Assembly (NCBI RefSeq): GCF_006715565.1
Contig: NZ_VFNL01000001.1
Coordinates: 1,054,001 to 1,118,000, forward strand
DNA length: 64,000 bases
Reading direction: 5' to 3'
From: Microbacterium sp. SLBN-154
Lineage (GTDB): Bacteria; Actinomycetota; Actinomycetes; Actinomycetales; Microbacteriaceae
This document shows positions 25,597 to 34,322 of this stretch, piece by piece. Positions within the stretch are counted from its first letter, which is position 1; each line of letters begins with the position of its first letter. The notes beneath the pieces are model-generated. The model ran no database searches. It saw only the letters and a program-made list of their open reading frames with translations, and was not told the origin of the DNA. Both the position numbers and the translations under genes were made by a program.

Positions 25597-25611
25597 ACCC
25601 GGGGCGCAACA
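25584..25611 (-). repeat. Right terminal inverted repeat of the IS
   Basis: Complement begins TGTTGCGCCCCGGGTCTA; followed by ACC, the target duplication. Confidence 0.85.
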
Positions 25612-25849
25612 ACCCGTTCATTCCCCGCCTCCACCACGTCACCGCGCCGCCAACGGGCCGCCACCACCCGCCACCGAACCGCCAAGCCTCAAACATCGCG
25701 ATCCGGGCTGGACTTGAGAGCATCACTCCCGCCGATAGTGCCGCAAACCTCGGTCTTGCCCGGGCACCCCCGTCGCACTACTGCTCATCGACGCGAGGAG
25801 CGGAACTCGACGAACTACATAGGGGCACCCCCCGGACCCCACTTTCGAC

Positions 25850-25983
25850 CCGACGCAGCCACCGCCCTCGCGGCGACCGGGCCCGATCCCGCGTGGTCGG
25901 CAGTGGCCCTCGGTGGCTCGCTCCTCGTCGCCGGCGCCACCACGCTGCTCGTCGTCCGCCGCCGCCCGAACCAAGGGAACTGA
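25850..25983 (+). pseudogene. Remnant of a cell-wall sorting signal (LAATG surface protein end)
   Basis: In this frame the sequence reads LAATGPDP, then a hydrophobic span (AWSAVALGGSLLVAGATTLLVV), then RRRPNQGN and a stop. That is a complete sortase sorting signal. The part upstream (from about 25714) is unlike a secreted protein and has no signal peptide, so only the 3' end of a surface-protein gene seems to remain next to the IS. Confidence 0.55.
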
Positions 25984-26139
25984 CCCCCGCATACCGTCAC
26001 GATGCCGCCTGGGTCGCGTCCACCGGGGCCGGCATCGTTTCGCCGCATCAGGGCAGTGCGCGTCTGGGCGGCACCCCAACCACCCCTCCACTTGGCGAAC
26101 GAAACGCTCGCGGGCGACTCGGCGACCCGTCAGCCGACG

Positions 26140-26568
26140 ATGTGGACTGCCATCGAACCGCGCCTCGTGACGATCCAGTACATGGTGAATGAGCACCGAA
26201 AGAAGGTGTCGGACTCGGCGCGTAAGACGGTCATCGGCTCACTCGTGGATGCGACGATCGCCGCTGTAGGGCACGAGTCGACCGTCCAAGTTTCCGATGC
26301 GGACCCTTCCCACCCCGGCACTCCGGTGGCACCGTGGTCCTCGTACAAGGCTGCTCCCGCGGAAGTGTCGCAGGAGAAGGGGCTTCCCCTGTTCGAAATG
26401 ACGAGTGACTCGGGCCTCGGTCCCGGAGGGAGCGGAATGAACCCCGCGGGCAACAACACCCACGACAAGGCCGCTGGTCGTCAGTCTGCCCGGACGCGCT
26501 GGCTGGTTTCCTACTGCCGTTTGCGGCCTGGCCCCTCACGGTGCGGGCCCATCGACGAATTTCGTTGA
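26140..26568 (+). CDS. Orphan or truncated hypothetical protein
   Basis: 142 residues from ATG 26140; ATG 26182 is also in frame. Third codon positions are strongly G/C, so this frame was selected as coding. The product (MWTAIEPRLVTIQYMVNEHR..., HESTVQVSDADPSHPGTPVAP..., GGSGMNPAGNNTHDKAAG) has no recognised domain, signal peptide or membrane span. The coding bias may extend upstream of the ATG, so it may be a gene fragment. It converges on wzy with a 33-base overlap. Fragment status is an inference from its place in a decayed stretch. Confidence 0.4.
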   Translation: MWTAIEPRLVTIQYMVNEHRKKVSDSARKTVIGSLVDATIAAVGHESTVQVSDADPSHPGTPVAPWSSYKAAPAEVSQEKGLPLFEMTSDSGLGPGGSGMNPAGNNTHDKAAGRQSARTRWLVSYCRLRPGPSRCGPIDEFR

Positions 26569-27804
26569 CAGGCCCGCGCTCGCCAGCTCCAACCGAGCGC
26601 GTGCAAGCGAGAAGCCCGCCAGCGCCGCGACAGGGAGCATCACGAAGGGATAGACGAAGGGGTTGTCAGTGATCGCCACAAACCCGACAGCCAACATGGC
26701 GATCAGAGCAGCCCAGTGCACCGAACTGTCGGAAACGCGAGCGTTCTTCCAGACTCGGAAGAGCAGCAGGAGGTAGCCAGCGAGGAACAACGAGACGCCC
26801 AGCAGGCCGAACTCGAAGTAGAACCGCAGGTAGTCGTTGTGTGGATGGCTCTGCGAGGGAATGTACGCCGTGATGAGGCGGGCCGCGGAGCCAAGGCCCT
26901 GGCCGATGAGCCAGTTCTCGCCGACGTTGGCGAGCAGTAGGTCCCAGAACGTCGCGCGCCCTTGTGTGCTGATTGAAAGCCCACCGATCTGCAGTGCAGC
27001 ATCACCAACAAGGAACCGGTCGCGGAACGGCTGATAGTAGAGGAACATCCACACCAGCGCGCCGACCGCAGCGGACACGAGCAGGATGCCGCGCACGAGT
27101 CGCTTGCCGCGTCGCCCCCGTAGGACGATGAAGCCGAGGAAGAGGATGCCGATCGCGGTTCCCGTGCGCGACAGGCTCAGCGCGAGAGCGCCGACCATCG
27201 CGAATGGGGCGAGCAGAACCCAGAGGTTCTCGGGCTTTCCCGGGACGACGATGGCGAGGATGATGAGTCCGACGATCGCCATGGGGCGCGAGCCCAGGAA
27301 CGTCAGGCCGGTGACCTCCATCACCAGACACAGGTACGAGGCGAAGGTGCCGAGTGTGCGGAACAGCTCCCAGCCGCGATCGATGATTTCGATCGTCCTC
27401 GCGGTCGCGGCGAATCCGATTGCGGCGACAAAGGAGAAGTACACGCACAGGTTCTGGATCGAGTCTACGTCCAGCTGGCCGGCGCTTGCCGTGTAGACGA
27501 AGTTTGTTGCTAGGACGAGAAGGAATCCCCAGAGCGGCCACGGGACTCGGGTTCGGCTGGGTTCGTAGGTCCCGGACGCGGAACGGCGAGCGCTCGTGTT
27601 GACGGCATAGATCGGGAGGCAGGCGACTGCCAGGACCGCGACGAGGATCGTGACTGCGCCGGAAAGACTCACCGGCCCGAGGGAAATCAGGCGTGGTGCC
27701 GAGATCACAACCATCCAGAACGCGCCGATGACGGCAGTGAAGGGCAGTTGGCTGATGCGAGCACGCGACGGACGCGACTGCTGCGTTGGCGCCAGAGCCG
27801 TCAC
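26536..27804 (-). CDS. wzy: O-antigen ligase/polymerase-like protein (Wzy)
   Basis: 422 residues from GTG 27804. This start makes a 4-base GTGA overlap with the small membrane gene; ATG 27834 is an alternative. About ten or more membrane helices, and a large extracytoplasmic loop containing SQSHPHNDYLRFYFEFGLLG. The H-N-x-x-L motif in that loop is typical of Wzy_C/O-antigen ligase proteins. Likely polymerises undecaprenyl-linked repeat units of the exopolysaccharide on the outer face of the membrane. Partner Wzx flippase is at 34319-35770. Confidence 0.8.
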   Translation of the reverse strand: MTALAPTQQSRPSRARISQLPFTAVIGAFWMVVISAPRLISLGPVSLSGAVTILVAVLAVACLPIYAVNTSARRSASGTYEPSRTRVPWPLWGFLLVLATNFVYTASAGQLDVDSIQNLCVYFSFVAAIGFAATARTIEIIDRGWELFRTLGTFASYLCLVMEVTGLTFLGSRPMAIVGLIILAIVVPGKPENLWVLLAPFAMVGALALSLSRTGTAIGILFLGFIVLRGRRGKRLVRGILLVSAAVGALVWMFLYYQPFRDRFLVGDAALQIGGLSISTQGRATFWDLLLANVGENWLIGQGLGSAARLITAYIPSQSHPHNDYLRFYFEFGLLGVSLFLAGYLLLLFRVWKNARVSDSSVHWAALIAMLAVGFVAITDNPFVYPFVMLPVAALAGFSLARARLELASAGLSTKFVDGPAP

Positions 27805-27965
27805 CAACTCGGACCCTGGGTGAAGATGATCCATCCCGCGATGAAAAGGAAGACCACGAAGGCAGCCAAACCGCGGTTGTCGTCGGCTCGAGGGCTGCCC
27901 TTGAACACGCGCACCGCCAACCTCGCGATGCTGTGCGTTGGTAGACGCCGAGTCAGTTCGCTCAT
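27801..27965 (-). CDS. 54-residue single-span membrane protein
   Basis: Starts MSELTRRLPTHSIARLAVRV, then a membrane helix (GLAAFVVFLFIAGWIIFTQG) and stop. The ATG overlaps the upstream stop (ATGA) and its stop overlaps the wzy GTG (GTGA), so three genes are chained by 4-base overlaps. No family recognised. Position suggests an accessory membrane peptide of the polymerase. The overlaps on both sides support a real gene. Confidence 0.6.
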   Translation of the reverse strand: MSELTRRLPTHSIARLAVRVFKGSPRADDNRGLAAFVVFLFIAGWIIFTQGPSW

Positions 27966-28123
27966 CGCTGCTCGGCCACGCCGCTCTCAGCGAGGAGCCG
28001 ATCAAACGCATCACGAGCTTCAGCTTCGTACCGTGCGATCGCCTGCTCATCGCCTTGGAGATCGAGTGCAGAGGAGAGCCCGTTTACGACGCGGGCGAAG
28101 TCGCGCATTGCGTTGTCGGTCAT
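27962..28123 (-). CDS. 53-residue acidic helical small protein
   Basis: Begins MTDNAMRDFARVVNGLSSAL and continues DLQGDEQAIARYEAEARDAF to the C-terminus, predicted helical and acidic. Its stop overlaps the next ATG (ATGA). No ribosome site is visible before ATG 28123, so the start is uncertain. No recognised family. First of three chained genes ending in wzy. Confidence 0.45.
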   Translation of the reverse strand: MTDNAMRDFARVVNGLSSALDLQGDEQAIARYEAEARDAFDRLLAESGVAEQR

Positions 28124-28543
28124 GTCAGGAGGGTACCGCGTCAGCCGATGATCGATTCGCGGCTGCAGCCCTCGTCGCGATACGCGCGGCGTACCTCGCG
28201 AACTCCTTCGCCCGGGCCGACTCGGGTTCCGCAGAGGTCGAACCGGGCCGAATCCTCTCCTGAGCCGCGCATGAATGGGTGGAACCACTCGCCGATGCGC
28301 TCAATCGGTGTGCGGTGTTCCATGAGGCAGATCGTGCGCTCTGGTGGCGCGGGGCTCGACCCCGAGCAAGACCATCAGACAGACCGGACCGATTCCAGTG
28401 GCGACCGCCCCGTCTGCTTGTGCAATGGTGACGACGGATCGGGTTCTCCTGATCACGGTTCGCTCGCCTAACCAGGTAACCGTCTTGTTTCGGGCGTAGC
28501 GGGGATACGGGCATGCGTTCGCGTCCCCACTACGATCCTGAGG
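28124..28543. other. Intergenic region, no supported gene
   Basis: Between divergent small genes/wzy and the acyltransferase. A 60-codon minus frame (28141-28323, MEHRTPIERIGEWF...) has no ribosome site or homology I recognise. The region should contain two divergent promoters, but no convincing -35/-10 pair was identified. Confidence 0.3.
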
Positions 28544-30493
28544 GTGACAAGATCCCCTGATCGCTGGTATCGGCCTGACATCACGGGGCTCCGCACCCTC
28601 GCTATCGTTCCGGTGGTTGCATTCCACGCGGGTGCGACCGTCATCCCTGGTGGATTCATCGGAGTAGACATCTTCTATGTCATTTCGGGCTTCCTAATTA
28701 CGACTCTGCTAGTCCGGGAAGTCGGGGAGCGGGGGCGCATTGCCCTTGGCACGTTCTGGGCGAAGCGCGTACGACGCCTCGTGCCTGCGCTCGTCGTCGT
28801 GGTAGTAGGCACACTTCCTATCGCGGCTGTGCTGAGCTCCGTGATCAGTTGGGACGTACTCGCGGCGCAGGCCGTCGCGTCTGTCCTCTACGTCGCGAAC
28901 ATTCTGTTCTGGCAACAGTCGACGAACTATTTCGACACGGGTACGGGGCTCAGCCCCTACCTGCACATGTGGTCTCTCGGGGTCGAGGAGCAGTTCTACC
29001 TCGTGTGGCCACTCATGGTGATCCTGGGTGCGGTGATCGCTCGCCGGTGGCTGAAGCTCAAGACCGTCCTCGCGATCGGCTTCACGCTTGTCTTTGTCTC
29101 ATCGCTCGGACTGTCCATCTGGCTCAGCCCTCGCGATCCGGACGCGGCGTTCTATCTGCTCCCGACACGCGCATGGGAGTTCGCAGGCGCCGGCCTGCTT
29201 GCGCTGACCGCTGCTCGCATCCGGCCAGCGGCCGGGTTGCGACTGCTTATGTCTTCAGCCGGCGTCGTCATCATCGGCTTGGGTCTCCTCACCATTCACG
29301 AAGGTCAGCCGTACCCCGGTATTGCTGCGCTCATTCCTTTCGTCGGCACAATGCTGATTCTCGCGGCCGGCGGCGCACCTCGCCCAGACCCGGTGACCCG
29401 TGCTCTGCAAGCTCGACCGCTCGTCTGGATTGGGGAAGTTTCATACTCCTGGTACCTCTGGCATTGGCCCCTTATCGTCTTCGCGGCTGCCCTCTTCCCT
29501 GGCCAGATTTGGGCAACTGCCGCAGCGGGCGTTCTTTCCCTTGGCGTCGGCGCCCTCAGCTACTACCTGGTCGAGCGGCCCCTGCGGTTCGCACCTCGGC
29601 TAACAGGCTCGGTGCGTCGGACCTTCAAATTCGGCGCCGCGATGACGGCAGCCGCTTCGGTGGCGGCTGTTGCCGTCTTCGGAGCAGCGTGGGTGCTCAT
29701 GCGGCAAGAGCCTTTGCGGACGTATGCGGCTGCAGCTGAAACGCTCCCCACGACTAACTGCTCCGACTCCACAGAGCCGTGCGTCATGGGAGACCGAGAC
29801 GGTCAAGCGACCGTCGCTCTCATCGGAGACTCCCACGCGGGGCACTGGGTCGCCGCATTCGACGAGGCTGCCCGCGACGCTGGGATTCGGCTCATCGTGC
29901 GATGGAAAAGTTCTTGCCCGTCCATGCAGGTAACTGTGATCGACAACGCCGGTCGCTACGATCCGACCTGCGCATCGTTCCGAGAAGACACATCGCTTAT
30001 CCTCGCCAACGAGTTGCCTCAGGCTGTCGTCATTTCCAATGCATTCGGGTATAACGACACAATTCGCGCTGATGATCTGACTGAGCTGGCTCGGCCGGAT
30101 CAGATCAGAAGGTGGAAGGACGCGTACCGCGAGCAGCTCTCCTCTTTTCAAGACGCCGGCATCAAGGTGGGCGTCGTTGAGGACAACCCACGCATGCTCT
30201 TCAACCCAGCTGAGTGCCTCACCCGGCTTGGCGCTGACGCGGTCTCTTGCCAGTCATCGGTTGATGATGCGTTTTCGCTGATCACCGATCTCGCGTCGGT
30301 GCACGATGAGATGACGAGTGAGTTTGCGATCGAGGACGTCTTCGACGTCAATGACGACATCTGCTCGAAGGTCTGCATGGCCGTCGATTCAGCGGGTCTG
30401 CCGATCTTTCAAGACCAAACGCACCTGTCCGATGTGTGGACGCGTTCCAAGTCGCCCGAGGCTGCGTCATTCCTCCGGGCGGTGGCCGAGTAG
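28544..30493 (+). CDS. OafA/YrhL-type acyltransferase with SGNH domain
   Basis: 649 residues, GTG start. Acyltransferase_3 membrane domain: YRPDITGLRTLAIVPVV, catalytic His in VVAFHAG, GFIGVDIFYVISGFLIT, SLGVEEQFYLVWPL, YSWYLWHWPLIVF; about ten to eleven helices to residue ~400. The C-terminal extracytoplasmic SGNH hydrolase-like domain has GDSHAGHW and DQTHLS (catalytic Ser and Asp/His motifs). Proteins of this layout acetylate polysaccharides. Here it probably O-acylates the exopolysaccharide or peptidoglycan. Confidence 0.92.
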   Translation: MTRSPDRWYRPDITGLRTLAIVPVVAFHAGATVIPGGFIGVDIFYVISGFLITTLLVREVGERGRIALGTFWAKRVRRLVPALVVVVVGTLPIAAVLSSVISWDVLAAQAVASVLYVANILFWQQSTNYFDTGTGLSPYLHMWSLGVEEQFYLVWPLMVILGAVIARRWLKLKTVLAIGFTLVFVSSLGLSIWLSPRDPDAAFYLLPTRAWEFAGAGLLALTAARIRPAAGLRLLMSSAGVVIIGLGLLTIHEGQPYPGIAALIPFVGTMLILAAGGAPRPDPVTRALQARPLVWIGEVSYSWYLWHWPLIVFAAALFPGQIWATAAAGVLSLGVGALSYYLVERPLRFAPRLTGSVRRTFKFGAAMTAAASVAAVAVFGAAWVLMRQEPLRTYAAAAETLPTTNCSDSTEPCVMGDRDGQATVALIGDSHAGHWVAAFDEAARDAGIRLIVRWKSSCPSMQVTVIDNAGRYDPTCASFREDTSLILANELPQAVVISNAFGYNDTIRADDLTELARPDQIRRWKDAYREQLSSFQDAGIKVGVVEDNPRMLFNPAECLTRLGADAVSCQSSVDDAFSLITDLASVHDEMTSEFAIEDVFDVNDDICSKVCMAVDSAGLPIFQDQTHLSDVWTRSKSPEAASFLRAVAE

Positions 30494-30711
30494 GTCGGAT
30501 TCGTCAAGTCCTACCCTCTGGGGCAGCTCCGACAGGCGAAACGACTCTCGGAGTTCCCAGGCAATCTGAACTATCGACGCCCCGACAGTGCCGCCGTCGC
30601 GAGTCGCAGGCCCCACGAAGGTGAGGGAGTCCGGGGGCTCTGGAAGTCCCCCTTCGGACATCCCGGTTAAAGTTCCGTCACCGATCACAAGGAAATCTGC
30701 AATATGTTGCG

Positions 30712-30999
30712 TTAGCGGGTCTCGTAGTCTCCGATCCACCAGTCGGAGGTGTCGGCCATGGTCTCAGCGGTTTTCGTGTGTTCGGGGTGTTCCCGAAACG
30801 CCTCGAACGCTGCCCTGTCGACAAAGGATGCGTCTTCGACGATGACGCGTCCTTTGCGAGTGTCCAGGGACAGCTCGACTCGCCAAGACTGGATGCCGGG
30901 TAGAACGCCGAGTGACCGGAGCCGCTCAATTGCTTCGGTCACTCGGTTGTCGTCGACATCGTCGTGGACTCGGAAGAGCACGATGTGTCGATAGGTCAT
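30712..30999 (-). CDS. Stress-responsive Dabb-domain protein
   Basis: 95 residues, a single alpha/beta-barrel dimer domain: MTYRHIVLFRVHDDVDDNRV at the N-terminus matches the Dabb family opening (I-x-H-x-V-x-F), with FREHPEHTKTAE in the helix region and DWWIGDYETR at the end. Function of such stand-alone domains is poorly defined. It lies just downstream of fcl on the same strand. A remnant with the same ending is at 24088-24150. Confidence 0.8.
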   Translation of the reverse strand: MTYRHIVLFRVHDDVDDNRVTEAIERLRSLGVLPGIQSWRVELSLDTRKGRVIVEDASFVDRAAFEAFREHPEHTKTAETMADTSDWWIGDYETR

Positions 31000-31011
31000 T
31001 CGGGGCGCTCG

Positions 31012-31995
31012 TTACTGGCGTAGTGCGTCGGCGTGGTCGCGGTACCAGGCGACGGTCCGCTCCAGGCCTTCCTGGAGGGAGATCTGCGCGGTCCACCCCG
31101 CCTCAGCAAGCTGCGACACATCCAGGAGCTTCTGCGGGGTCCCGTCGGGCTTCGTGGTGTCCCACTCCGTCTCACCCTGGAATCCAACGACGTCCGCGAT
31201 GGTGTCAGCGATCTCGCGGATGGTGACATCCGTCCCGGTGCCGACGTTGACTTGTGCGGGGCCGTCGTAGTGCTCGAGGAGGTGCAGGCACGCGTCGGCC
31301 ATGTCGTCGGCGTGGAGGAACTCCCGCCGCGGTGTTCCGGTGCCCCAGTTCGTCACCGACCCAGCCCCCGTGGAGGCGGCTTCGTCGTACCGGCGGATCA
31401 GCGCCGGGAGGACGTGTGAGCCCTTCGGGGAGAAGTTGTCGTTCGGCCCGTACAGATTCGTCGGCATCGCGGAGATCCAAGGAAGCCCGTACTGGCGACG
31501 CACCGCCTGGGTGTGCAGGATCCCGGCGATCTTCGCGATCGCGTACGCATCGTTCGTGGGCTCCAGATGCCCGGTCAACAACGAGTCTTCCCGGATCGGC
31601 TGCTCGGCAAACTTCGGATAAATGCAGGACGATCCGAGGAACAGCACCCGCTCCACATCGTTCGCAACCGCCGCGTCGAGCACGTTGGTTTGGATGCGCA
31701 TGTTGTCGCTGAGGAAGTCCACCGGGTAGGTGGAGTTCGCCAGAATCCCCCCGACCTTCGCCGCGGCCAGAACGACGTACTTGGGCTTGATCTCACCCAT
31801 GTACGCAAAGACCGCATCCCGGTTCTTCAGGTCCAGCTCGGCGGACGGCTTTCCGACGACCCGGTCAAACCCGGCGGATTCGAGCCGGCGGACGATCGCG
31901 GACCCGACCAGGCCCCGGTGGCCGGCGACGTAAAACGTGGCGTCGCGGTCAAGCTCTCCGGGGGTGTAGCCGACGCCGTCGGTGGCGGTGGTCAT
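31012..31995 (-). CDS. fcl: GDP-L-fucose synthase
   Basis: 327 residues from ATG 31995, which overlaps the gmd stop (ATGA). Bifunctional epimerase/reductase turning GDP-4-keto-6-deoxy-mannose into GDP-L-fucose with NADPH. Extended SDR motifs: GHRGLVGSA cofactor loop, LGSSCIYP with catalytic Ser, YAIAK with Tyr and Lys, and [11 protein letters not shown]. Translationally coupled to gmd, so GDP-fucose is made for the exopolysaccharide or another glycan. Confidence 0.95.
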   Translation of the reverse strand: MTTATDGVGYTPGELDRDATFYVAGHRGLVGSAIVRRLESAGFDRVVGKPSAELDLKNRDAVFAYMGEIKPKYVVLAAAKVGGILANSTYPVDFLSDNMRIQTNVLDAAVANDVERVLFLGSSCIYPKFAEQPIREDSLLTGHLEPTNDAYAIAKIAGILHTQAVRRQYGLPWISAMPTNLYGPNDNFSPKGSHVLPALIRRYDEAASTGAGSVTNWGTGTPRREFLHADDMADACLHLLEHYDGPAQVNVGTGTDVTIREIADTIADVVGFQGETEWDTTKPDGTPQKLLDVSQLAEAGWTAQISLQEGLERTVAWYRDHADALRQ

Positions 31996-33038
31996 CGGGC
32001 CGCCACCGTGTCCGCGGTGCCCCACGACGCGAGCTTCACGGTGTCGATCCACTCGGCGCCCTTTTCGAGGGCCTCGATGTCGGCGTCGACCATGAGCTTG
32101 GCAAGTTCCTTGCCGTCGATGGTGGGAACCCATCCGAGCTTGTCCGCCGCCTTCGACGGGTCACCGATGAGCGCGTCGACCTCGGTGGGACGCAGGTACC
32201 GTTCGTCGAACTTCACGTACTCCTGCCAATCCAGCCCGACGTGCCCGAACGAGGTCTCCAGGAAGTCCCGGATCGTGTAGCCGACACCGGTGCCGAGGAC
32301 GAAGTCTTCGGGTTCGTCGACCTGCAGCATCCGCCACATGCCCTCGACGTACTCCGCGGCGTATCCCCAGTCGCGGATCGAGTCGAGGTTTCCGAGGTAG
32401 ATGTCCTTCTGCACCCCGGCCTTGATGCGGGCGACCGCGCGGGTGATCTTGCGGGTTACGAACGTCTCCCCGCGACGGGGGGATTCGTGGTTGAACAGGA
32501 TGCCGTTGACGGCGAACATGTCGTACGCCTCGCGGTAGTTCTTCGTGATCCAGTACGAATACAGTTTTGCAACCCCGTAGGGGGAGCGGGGGTAGAACGG
32601 GGTCTCCTCGTTCTGCGGCGGCGGCGTCGCACCATACAGCTCCGAGGTGGAGGCCTGGTAGAAGCGGGTCTTAATTCCCGACAACCGGACCGCTTCGAGC
32701 AGGCGAATCGTACCGGTACCGGTGGTGTCGGCGGTGTGCTCCGGCTCATCGAACGACACCCGCACATGCGACTGCGCCGCCAGGTTGTAGACCTCATCCG
32801 GATTGATCTCGGCCATGAGCGTCACCATCCGCGCACCATCGGACAGGTCCCCGTAGTGCAGGAACAGTTTCGCCGACGGGTCATGCGGGTCCACGTAGAG
32901 GTGATCGATCCGGTGCGTGTTGAACGTTGACGCCCGACGGATCAAGCCGTGCACCTCATACCCCTTCCGGAGGAGGAGTTCCGCGAGATACGAGCCATCC
33001 TGACCCGTGATACCAGTGATGAGTGCGCGCTTGGCCAA
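31992..33038 (-). CDS. gmd: GDP-mannose 4,6-dehydratase
   Basis: 348 residues. Converts GDP-mannose to GDP-4-keto-6-deoxy-mannose. Motifs: [12 protein letters not shown] (NADP loop), [20 protein letters not shown] (catalytic Thr/Ser and Glu), [12 protein letters not shown] (Tyr, Lys) and [16 protein letters not shown]. First gene of the gmd-fcl pair. No mannose-1-phosphate guanylyltransferase is seen in the window, so GDP-mannose must come from elsewhere. Confidence 0.96.
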   Translation of the reverse strand: MAKRALITGITGQDGSYLAELLLRKGYEVHGLIRRASTFNTHRIDHLYVDPHDPSAKLFLHYGDLSDGARMVTLMAEINPDEVYNLAAQSHVRVSFDEPEHTADTTGTGTIRLLEAVRLSGIKTRFYQASTSELYGATPPPQNEETPFYPRSPYGVAKLYSYWITKNYREAYDMFAVNGILFNHESPRRGETFVTRKITRAVARIKAGVQKDIYLGNLDSIRDWGYAAEYVEGMWRMLQVDEPEDFVLGTGVGYTIRDFLETSFGHVGLDWQEYVKFDERYLRPTEVDALIGDPSKAADKLGWVPTIDGKELAKLMVDADIEALEKGAEWIDTVKLASWGTADTVAAR

Positions 33039-33230
33039 AGTGCTGTCCTAGGGTGCTCAGGCGACGCGTTTCACGTCGGTAGTCGAGAAGGCTTCACAAG
33101 CGTACCGGGCGGCATGTTTCGCCGAAGTTGCCACTCGGTGTCGAGTGCGGCGGCAGTGCTGCTCGAGTCGCCGCGTTCGGATAGGTTGGCTCTGCTCGGC
33201 TCTGTTGACAAACGAGAAAGACTATCCCAG

Positions 33231-34322
33231 GTGCCTCACTGCGTTATTTTGAGCCAGGTTCCTCCGCCCGTCCATGGGTCGACAGTGATCACGCGAAGGC
33301 TGATTGAGTTGCTAACTGAGCGCGGATGGAACGTTCAGCTCGTGGACAGGCGTTTCAGCTCGGAAGTCGCGGATGTCGGCAAGCTCACTGTGAGCAAACT
33401 CTCTTCGATTCCGGGCCTGTTGGTGAGAGCGGGACGAGCTTTCAGGGGATCGAGAGACCCGATTATCTATTTTGTCACCAACCGTCCCGGGTCATTCCTG
33501 ATCGATTGGTTGGTGCTGAGGCTATGTGGGCGTCGACGTCGGATGATTGCTTACATACACACGGTGGGCTTTGTGAGCCTGGCGGAGCGCGGCAGTTGGT
33601 GGGCAAACCGGGTTCGCGAGGTTCTATCGCGCTTTGATGACGTTGTCGTCCTCGGGCCCTCGTTGATACGTGACATAGAGAAATGGGTTTCGCCGGAAAA
33701 GATAACGGTGATCAAAAACCCCGCCCGCTCGCCTGCGAAGGGGGACTCCATCCGCCGCGGCGGGCCGCTTCGACTCTTGTACCTCTCGAATCTGCTCGAG
33801 GAGAAGGGTGTGTTCGATTTCATCGAGCTCGCGACACGCCTCGCCGGGCACGGAACGCAGTTCCGAATCGCTGGGCACCCCGGACCCGCCGACGTTATGG
33901 CCCGACTCGATGACCTACTAAGCAGGGTAGATCCGGAAGAGTTAGCGTACGTGGGTCCCGTCGACGAAGGCGGTCGCGACGATCTCTTCGTCTGGGCGGA
34001 CGCTCTGATCTTCCCGAGCCGCTACGCGTACGAAGCTCAGCCGCTCGTGCTGATCGAGGCATTTGCCGCCGGGGTGCCCGTCATTGCCTACGACGTCGGA
34101 GGTGTTTCTGACCTAGTGGAGGACGAGAAGACGGGGGTACTCATTTCGTTTGGTGATATCGACGGCATGGTTGAAGCGGTGTCGACTGTGTCAGGAGATT
34201 CGCTATCTCAACTCGCTCGTGGTGCGCGCAGAGCGTACGAAACGGATCATTCGGAAGCCGTGTACATCAGCCGCTGGACTGACTTGCTAAATCGGGGAAG
34301 CCAAGACGAGTGGTCATCGTGA
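33231..34322 (+). CDS. GT4-family glycosyltransferase
   Basis: 363 residues from GTG 33231 (VPHCVILSQVPPPVHG). A longer frame to 32949 overlaps gmd; an ATG at 33114 is a fallback. The N-terminal Rossmann domain opens with a PPxHG-type acceptor loop. The C-terminal GT-B domain has LLYLSNLLEEKGVFDFIELA and the GT4 signature LIFPSRYAYEAQPLVLIEAFAAGVPVIA with the E-x7-E motif. Probably adds one sugar to the lipid-linked repeat unit. GC drops from here to about 41 kb. The stop overlaps the flippase start. Confidence 0.85.
   Translation: MPHCVILSQVPPPVHGSTVITRRLIELLTERGWNVQLVDRRFSSEVADVGKLTVSKLSSIPGLLVRAGRAFRGSRDPIIYFVTNRPGSFLIDWLVLRLCGRRRRMIAYIHTVGFVSLAERGSWWANRVREVLSRFDDVVVLGPSLIRDIEKWVSPEKITVIKNPARSPAKGDSIRRGGPLRLLYLSNLLEEKGVFDFIELATRLAGHGTQFRIAGHPGPADVMARLDDLLSRVDPEELAYVGPVDEGGRDDLFVWADALIFPSRYAYEAQPLVLIEAFAAGVPVIAYDVGGVSDLVEDEKTGVLISFGDIDGMVEAVSTVSGDSLSQLARGARRAYETDHSEAVYISRWTDLLNRGSQDEWSS

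Larger units (their letters stand above)
24306..25611 (+). mobile_element. IS3-family insertion sequence, complete
   Basis: 1306 bp with TG...CA ends. Terminal inverted repeats of 28 bp (24306-24333 and 25584-25611) start TGTTGCGCCCCGGGTCT and differ at few positions. A 3-bp direct repeat ACC (24303-24305 and 25612-25614) flanks it, the expected IS3-family target duplication. It contains orfA and a DDE orfB in the -1 frame. Both ends and both frames look intact, so the element is probably recent and active. Confidence 0.9.

Noticed and set aside
24293..25621. 10-bp target-site duplication for the IS
   Set aside because: ACCCGTTCAT does flank the element, but a 3-bp duplication (ACC) directly abuts both ends and fits IS3-family behaviour; the longer match is explained by a pre-existing tandem repeat.
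28141..28323. 60-codon minus-strand frame beginning MEHRTPIERIGEWF
   Set aside because: No ribosome site and no recognised family. Codon bias alone was not convincing.
30467..30739. Minus-strand frame between the acyltransferase and Dabb genes
   Set aside because: No ribosome site or family; overlaps the acyltransferase end. It may be a remnant but cannot be supported.
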